DNA of 64,000 nucleotides from Boswellia sacra (lineage: Eukaryota; Streptophyta; Magnoliopsida; Sapindales; Burseraceae): NCBI GenBank assembly GCA_013180625.2, contig SNVD02013746.1, positions 558,001 through 622,000 on the forward strand. Reading direction: 5' to 3'. How positions within the stretch are numbered: the stretch's first letter is position 1; every line of letters starts with the position of its first letter. The translations under genes and the position numbers were made by a program. Positions 57,500 to 64,000 of this stretch are shown here, piece after piece. The notes beneath the pieces were generated by a model. It was given only the letters and a program-made list of their open reading frames with translations. It made no database searches and had not been told where the DNA came from.

Positions 57500-59003
57500 C
57501 TAACTCCAGCCACCACCACCACCCACAGTCTGATCGATGACACCAAGGAATTTGTCAAAGAGCACGACTTGCTAAATCTTGTTGACATTGCAGAGAAGGA
57601 ATTGAGGATGGTGGCGGCGGCGCAGCCTTTGGCCCTGGCGACTCGGTCTTCAACCAGCCCCTGCTCCCCATGCTTCCCCTAATGGACGGAGCCAAGAAGG
57701 GACAGAGAGGGGATTTGAAAATTTATTTGGATTTAAATTTTTTTTTAAAATGTATTATCTATTTTACACTTTCTTAATTTTAAAATTATAAATTTAATTA
57801 AAGTTAACCCCCTTTTGTTATTGTTCTCTTCTTCCTTACATGTGCACCTTAACAAATTTAAAACCTTACTTTATCTGTTGTGATTCTATCTATTTACATA
57901 AAATAAAGAAATATGTCTTTTTTTTATCTATTTAAAATTATTTATTATTTTTCTTCGCTTCACTCGACACCTTCACCAAATCAAAGCACATCTATCTTAT
58001 GTGTCTCATCTACTTACATTACAAGAATTTGAAGTTAGTACATCCAAAGGTAAAAATCTTTTTCTTGTCTTTTATTTATTGGTTTTTATTATATTAAATA
58101 AATGTACTATGTTTTAATATTGTTGAAGGTCACTTTTTTTTTTTTTATTCTTTATGTTGGTTTGTAATCTATGGCTATTTGTTTATTAGCATTATATTAT
58201 CTATGAAAATGAGACAATAGTTCTATGTAATTGTTTTATTTTTTTGTCCAATGACTTGTTAGCTATTGTCAGTGTTAGTGCATTATAATTTCTATTTATA
58301 CAATCTTTTTATTTCACATATATATTTATAATTTTTTTAAACTGTGTAAGGGTCATGATTTTGAATATTTATATTTGTTGTAATATAAATAAAATAAGTA
58401 TAGACACTACATGCCTCATCTATTATTGATTTACATCGTAAATTAAGAATTGAAACTTTGTTAGATTTATTGAATTATTTAAAGTTGTCAATATTACAAA
58501 ATTGTAATTTTATTACTCAAAAGCGAACTACTATTTATTTGGATAGTAAATTATCAAGTTATTATTTCTCTTTAAATAAGTCATTCTATATATGAAGTAA
58601 AAGTTAGTCAAATTACTAAGTTGATTATTCTTGTTTAAGAAAGTATTTTTATTTTTTTGTTTTTTGAAAATTCATTTACATAACTAAATAACGATCAATA
58701 ATTAAATAATAATTTAATTAATAATATAATAAATTAGATATTACACCATATTTTTAAAATATTAAATAATTAATTTAATAATTTAACATAAAATTACTTA
58801 ATAATTAATTGAATATATTATTATTTATATGAAAATTTTAAAATTTTACTGATTATAAACTTATTTAACCAAAATTTTATTGTTTACAAAATTTTGCCCC
58901 TCCTCGACGGACTTTTTGGCTCCGTCACTGCTTCCCCCGGACCTATACTTCAATCTCTAGCTCCACCACTGCCGTCGAAGTACCAACCCCCCACCGCTGC
59001 TGA
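57500..59003 (+). pseudogene. Unidentified open frame split by a MULE-like insertion
   Basis: From 57500 one frame is open for 60 codons up to the insertion at 57680. It reads T-rich, then LIDDTKEFVKEHDLLNLVD, then AEKELRMVAAAQ. If one copy of the 9-bp target duplication is removed with the element, the same frame continues for 22 codons (58938-59003) to TGA. The composition is much richer in GC than the surroundings. I do not recognise the protein and see no ATG-led start or splice structure. It may be a gene fragment or chance. Confidence 0.3.
57680..58928. mobile_element. MULE-like element with 9-bp target duplication
   Basis: An exact direct repeat TGCTTCCCC flanks the element (57671-57679 and 58929-58937). 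The ends are inverted repeats (left GACGGAGCCAAGAAGG, right complement GACGGAGCCAAAAAGTCC), extending imperfectly for about 50 bp through a GAGGGG motif. The 1249-bp body is AT-rich and non-coding. A 9-bp duplication is characteristic of Mutator-like transposition. The short or imperfect inverted repeats leave the superfamily call tentative. Confidence 0.65.
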
Positions 59004-59420
59004 TGGGTCGAAAGGAAGATGCCACTTCCATCACCAAAACAAAACCTTACAGTCATTCAATCAAACACAAAGCTACACAAAATAAATCCTTTGATTCATC
59101 CTTCACGGCTTCTCCACACTTAATCATGGAGGCTGTCAATCATCACCTCCAGATTCGTAGCATGCTCCCTCGTAAATCTGAGAAAAAAGATGAAGAAAGA
59201 TGTCTTCTTTTGCTGACTGTATCATTTAAATATTTGGTTTTAAATTGAGTTTAAAAATTAGGATTTGGGTATTAAGGATTTCGGTGGCGTATGCGGTTGA
59301 CTTTGGGTGGAATACTTAAAAGAATAAGTTAAAATAATTTAGGGGTTTATTTCTTTTAAATTATTTTTTTTAATGTTATAAATTACAAAGTGTTAGTTTA
59401 AAATTGTCTTTTCAATTTTT
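59004..59420. other. Short unassigned interval
   Basis: An ATG at 59003 opens an 81-codon frame (59003-59248), basic at first and ending in a hydrophobic stretch, with no recognisable domain. After 59250 the DNA is AT-rich up to the copia LTR. Confidence 0.35.
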
Positions 59421-60005
59421 TGTTAGAATTTGTTAGAAAAATATTATTAATTCACCAAATAACACATGCTCACTAAATATTAGTTTAAATATATTAAATA
59501 AACAAATAATAAAATAAATAATAAATATAAAAACTATAAAAGCAAGTTAGAAAAATCTGGCTTGTGCTAAGAGAGACACGCGTAAAGCGTTGTCCTAAAG
59601 CCAAAGAGTCCTCCCTTTCGTGCGAGTAAAAGATGGTCCTCAAAGACTCCAAAATACAATCCAATAGCTCTCAGTCACTCTCCTCGATGAGCACGATCAC
59701 CGAAAGAATATAAACCACTCTTACAAGTCGTAGTTGCAAAGTTGTAGAATTTTGAAATTGAAAATAGGGAAGTGATGGCTTTGATGATAAGTCATTAAAA
59801 TTGAACCTAAAAACCTCCTTATATACTATTGTCCTATACATTGTAACCTATATAATTAATAGTGTAACTCTCATAACATAATGTGCTTAATAAATTATGT
59901 AACCTACAAATGAAATCAAACTATGTAACTCATGCAATGAATTTTGTAACTCATGCATAATTATAATTCATAACTCATAAAATTTAAAACCTTTTTATTC
60001 CAACA
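59421..60005 (-). repeat. 3' LTR of the copia element
   Basis: On the minus strand it begins TGTTGGAATAAAAAGG at 60005 and ends AATTCTAACA at 59421, with the short inverted ends expected of copia LTRs (TGTTGGAAT and ATTCTAACA). It is preceded by a small G-rich tract (GTGGGGAAT, 60006-60014) that would be the polypurine tract. A TATA box (TATATAAGG, about 59817-59825) separates a U3 of about 180 bases from R-U5. The 585-bp length is normal. The left boundary could instead be 59431, where TGTTAGAA recurs. Confidence 0.75.
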
Positions 60006-60576
60006 ATTCCCCACAAAAAGGTTTGAAATTTAAAAATTAATTTTGCAACCTTATATTATGCAATCGATGTAGGTGTCTTTCGAGCTTGAACCTACACTTA
60101 GTGTTGATAGCATCTATTTGAGGTACCTGAGTGAACTATGTCTTGAACTCGATTGCTTGACCAAACTTCAAGCTATCACACGCATAATATTGACAAAGAC
60201 TTGGTTTTTGCGGGTTAGCACTATTAAAGTCCATGCACTCAATCTTGATTCTCATGAGAGTTTTTAGAAAATAGCTCAATCTTCACGGTCGCGGCCTCAC
60301 GACGACTCTCACTTAGGTAAGTCCTCCAAAGGTATATGTGACCTATACCTTGCAAGAAAATGCTTGTCTTAGACTTATTCAAGGTAAATATACATTTCCT
60401 TAATATTACATATAAAGCACTTTTGCCTTAGGGATGAACTAGAGTATATCTTCTCAAAGATATCTCCATAAGAGTAGTGCTTAATAAGTCACGTACTATG
60501 GATTGTTTCTACCCATTGAACCTTCTTCATGGGATCTCCAATCACAGAGGTTGGGTTACCCCCCTAGGTGACTCCC
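60006..60576 (-). other. 3' untranslated part of the copia element
   Basis: About 570 bases between the RNase H stop codon and the LTR show no frame with a recognisable product; an open stretch at 60073-60267 on the plus strand is unassigned. Long spacers here occur in some plant copia lineages. Confidence 0.5.
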
Positions 60577-63500
60577 TTATGATCTTAGGCCCATCGCCCT
60601 CAACAATTCTTTAGTAGCTTTCAAGGAAAGCCCTTTAGTTAACTGATCAGCAATATTTAACTCAGACTTAATAAACTTTAAAGTTACAATGGCATTGCCT
60701 AAAAGACTTCTCACAGACTTGTATCTCACTCTTATATGTCTGCTCATCTTGTTGTTGTTGTGAATTTGCTTCACCAAATCTATAACTGCTTTACAATCAC
60801 AATGTATAGGAATAGACGATATATTCCTAACCACCAAAGGCATTTCCATGAAAAGACTCTTGGTCCCTTCAGCTTCTTTACAAGTAGTGTCTAAAGCTAT
60901 GAGTTCAGACTCCATAAACTCTTCTAGAAATCAAGGTTTGTTTCTTCGAACACCAAGATATAGTTGCTCCTCCTAAAAGAAACATATAACCACTTGTGGA
61001 TTTAACATCTATATTGTATATAATCCAATTAGCATCACTATATCCTTCGATAACATTTGGAAATCCTTTATAGCATAAAGAGTAATCAGTTGTTCCGTTA
61101 AGATATTGACACACTCTTTCTAAAGCAAGCCAATGCTCTTCATTAGGATTATGAGTATATCTACTAATTATACCCATTGCATATGATATATCAGGCCTAG
61201 TTTTATTTGCTATGTATAACAAAGATCCTATAATTTGATAATACCTTAATTGAGACACTGGTTCCCCTTGATTGTTCTTCAACTCAACCTTAGAATCATA
61301 AGGAATAGATACCAACTTAGAATCAAAGTATCCAAACTTTTTAACATTTTCTCAATAGAATTTTTTTGATCTATAGTAATACCCTTAGAAGTCTTATTTA
61401 TTCTCATGCCTAGAATCATATTTGCTTCACCCAAATCTTTCATATCAAAGTTTCTAGACAAATAGGATTTTACATCATTTATTATCTCCAAATTCGATCT
61501 AAAAATCAAAATATCATCTACATATAAACTCAAAATAACGTGTGCTCCATTAATCTCCTTATAGTATACACACTTATCATGCTCATTTATCATAAATCCA
61601 TAACTTAAAACTATTTCATCAAACTTCTCATGCCATTGTTTTGGAGCTTGCTTTAGACCATAAAGAGACTTAACTAACCTACTAACTTTGTGTTCTTGTC
61701 TTTTCACTATAAAACCTTCAGGTTATTTCATATAAATTTCTTCATCTAAATTTCCATTTAGAAAAGCGGTCTTTACATCCATTTAATGAATAACTAAATT
61801 ATGTATAGATGCTAAAGCTATCAAAATCCTAATTGTTGTAATACTAGAAACTGGTGAGTAAGTATCAAAATAGTCTATTCATTCTCTTTGTGTAAATCCT
61901 TTTGCTACTAGCCTTATCTTATATTTATTTATAGAACCATCTGATTTCAACTTCTTTCTAAAGATCCATTTACAATCTATTGCTTTGTTCCTAGGTGGAA
62001 GAACCACTAAAACCCAAGTGTTGTTTTGAATTATAGATTCAAATTTACTATTTGTAGCTTCCTTCCAAAAAGGTGCACCAATGGAAGTTACAGCTTCTTT
62101 ATAAGAACTAGGATCTCCTTCCACCAAGTAAGTATAAAATTCTTTTTCAAAATTCTTTTCTTTTCTAGGTCTTTTACTCCTCCTAGGTTCAACTTGTGAC
62201 TCATCAACTAAAAAATTAGTAAGTATTTTCTCATTATCAATTAAAGTTGATGGACCACAAATGGTTTTATGAACTCTAGTTCTAAAAGAAAAAAATATCT
62301 TCAAAATAAGTAGCTTCTCTAGCTTCTATGATTGTGTTATTAGATATTCTACTAACTTCAGAATTTATAACTAAAAATCTATTTGCACTACTATTTTGGG
62401 CGTATCCAATAAAAACTACATCTATTATTTTTGGTCCTATTTTCTTTCTCTTGGGCTTATAAGGTATACCAACCTTAGCTAAGCACCCCCACACTTTAAG
62501 GATTTTAAGATTAGGAACTTTTCTTTTCCAAATTTCATAAGGATTTTTCTCTAAGTCTTTAATCGTTATTCTATTCAATATAAAACATACGGATAATATT
62601 GCTTCCCCCTACAAATTATCTGGTAAACCAGAACTTAACATCATAGAATTCACCATATCCATCAAAGTTCTATTTTTTCTCTCAATAACCTCATTAGATC
62701 GTGGTGAGTAAGGTGGAGTTAACTCATGAATAATACCATTCTCTTCACAAAAAATACTTAAAGCACTTAAAGTATACTCACCTCCTCTATCAGATCTAAG
62801 CTTCTTAATTCTTTTATCTAATTGATTTTCTACCTCATTTTTGTATACTTTGAATTTATCAAATACCTCATCCTTAGTCTTAATTAAGTATACATAACAA
62901 TACTTAGAACAATCATCAATAAATGTTACAAAGTATCTATTTTCTCTTCTAGTTGGTGATCGATTAGAATCACAAACATTACCATGTATAAGTTCCAAAA
63001 TTTGGGTTGTTCTCTCAATCGACTTATAAGGCTTCCTAGTTTGTTTAGCTTGAACACAAATCTCACACTTATGTTTAAAATCAATTATAGCTTCAGGCAC
63101 TAAGTCAAGGTCTATCATTCTTTTCATTTTCTTTAAAGATATATGTCCAAGTCTCCCATGCCAAATATTAGAAGTTTCAATATTAAAAACTTTGGAAACT
63201 TTATTAGATCTTGAAAAATTATTCAACTTAAATAAACCATCACAAACATAACCTTTACCCACAAATACATTATTTTTAGAGATTACAACTCTGTTGGACT
63301 CTAAAACAATTTTGTATCCTTGTTGAACTAAAGAAGACTCACTAACGAGATTTTTTCTCACTTCAGGAGCATAACACACTTCCTTGAGAATTAAAGTCTT
63401 TCCAGAGGTCATCTTCACTTCAATATCTCCAATCCCAAGTACTTGTGCGGTAGTATTATTGCCTAGGGTCACACTTCCTCCGCTTAAGTTCTGATAATTT

Positions 63501-63984
63501 TAAAATAACTTCTATCAGAACAAACATGATTATTCGTGCCTGAATCTAACCACAATTCATTATTTTCATAAGTAAAATTGACACTCAAAGAATTAGAATT
63601 ATTATACTTAATGAGAGATTCATTTGGTTCATTTGGACTTCCTTCTTCCAAGACATGTACTTGATCCTTTTGATCTTTATGATATTGCTTGGGCTTAGAT
63701 TTGTAGGCTTCTGTCTTTTTGTAAAAATAATCCTTTGCCATATGATTAGACCTTCCACAAATTAACATAGCAAATCCTATACCCTTTGCCTTTAGAATTC
63801 TTAGACCTATTATGTTGATTATTCTTATTCTTAAAGCTCCTCCTCCTAGGTTGAAAACCATTTCTCTTATTATCTTGAAATTCCTTGTGTTTTCAACTAA
63901 GTTTACTTTAGTACTTTCAATTTGATTAATAGTACCAACTCTGTTATTTTCTTCAATTGTAAATGAGTTAATCATTTGTGTCAT
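60577..63984 (-). pseudogene. Broken copia gag-pol (protease, integrase, RT, RNase H)
   Basis: Segments in element order: 63984-63484 holds a decayed zinc-knuckle stretch (CGRSNHMAKD, missing flanking Cys) and the protease site WLDSGTNNHV. 63472-62609 holds the pre-integrase HGRLGH and CEICVQAK zinc motif and the integrase core, with RSDRGGEY and EVIERKNR; the first catalytic Asp is replaced by Asn (IHGNVCD). 62578-62282 holds the integrase C-part (KVWGCLAKV, IGYAQNS). 62304-61879 holds the RT start (WIFRKKLKSDGS). 61707-61279 holds the RT core with YVDD. 61315-60905 and 60915-60577 hold RNase H (YSDANW, STSGYMF, then ADQLTKG near the end). Frame breaks between segments, a gap near 61708-61878 and the lost integrase Asp make it non-functional. 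Confidence 0.9.
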
Positions 63985-64000
63985 GGAAAAAGTTCCTTGT

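Larger units (their letters stand above)
59421..64000 (-). mobile_element. Degenerate Ty1/copia LTR retrotransposon (partial, cut by window edge)
   Basis: The element reads on the minus strand: gag end and protease at the right edge, then integrase, reverse transcriptase and RNase H, then an untranslated stretch of about 570 bases, then the 3' LTR at 59421-60005. The domain order PR-INT-RT-RH is the copia order. The 5' LTR and most of gag lie beyond 64000. Many frame changes show it is dead. The target duplication cannot be checked because the other end is missing. Confidence 0.9.

Overview
This window is nuclear DNA from a flowering plant, most likely a eudicot. It is strongly AT-rich and holds few genes. 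Those present have plant gene structure (GT-AG introns, TATA boxes, AATAAA signals) and plant cell-wall or sugar-metabolism products, and the space between them is filled with plant-type transposons. I cannot name the species from sequence alone.

Three intact protein-coding genes are supported. (1) An intronless pectin methylesterase inhibitor (PMEI) lies at 19028-19681 (+). (2) A two-exon pectinesterase with an N-terminal PMEI-like pro-region, a type I PME of 528 residues, lies at 36025-38204 (+). (3) An 18-exon cytosolic-type phosphoglucomutase of 583 residues lies at 41877-50058 (-). All 18 exons join in frame with GT-AG introns. PME and PMEI act on the same wall polymer. PGM supplies glucose-1-phosphate for nucleotide sugars, including pectin precursors, but its adjacency here may be chance.

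Layout: 1-866 is non-coding with two perfect G-boxes. 867-1885 is a Mutator-like non-autonomous element with an internal 106-bp tandem repeat. 4136-9463 is a complete but decayed Ty3/gypsy element: 381-bp LTRs, exact 5-bp target duplication, broken gag, no pol, an antisense ORF relic and two tandem-repeat blocks. 10410-14710 holds diverged duplicated segments, including a copy of the PME promoter (about 11590-12131) with no coding region attached. 15306-15818 is a hAT-type MITE, 17418-17591 a Tourist-like MITE and 31115-31836 another MITE. 51701-54112 holds a (TA)30 run, a 94-bp tandem repeat and a nested pair of inverted-repeat elements. 57680-58928 is a MULE-like element inserted into a GC-rich open stretch. 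From 59421 to the right edge is a degenerate Ty1/copia element on the minus strand, with its 3' LTR inside the window and its 5' part cut off.

I did not find a new biochemical system. The most informative unexplained structures are the promoter-only relic of the PME gene 24 kb upstream of the living copy, the antisense ORF and in-register 33-bp repeats in the gypsy element, the nested transposons at 52-54 kb, and the open frame interrupted at 57680. Exon boundaries and transposon ends were read by eye; percentages are hand counts.
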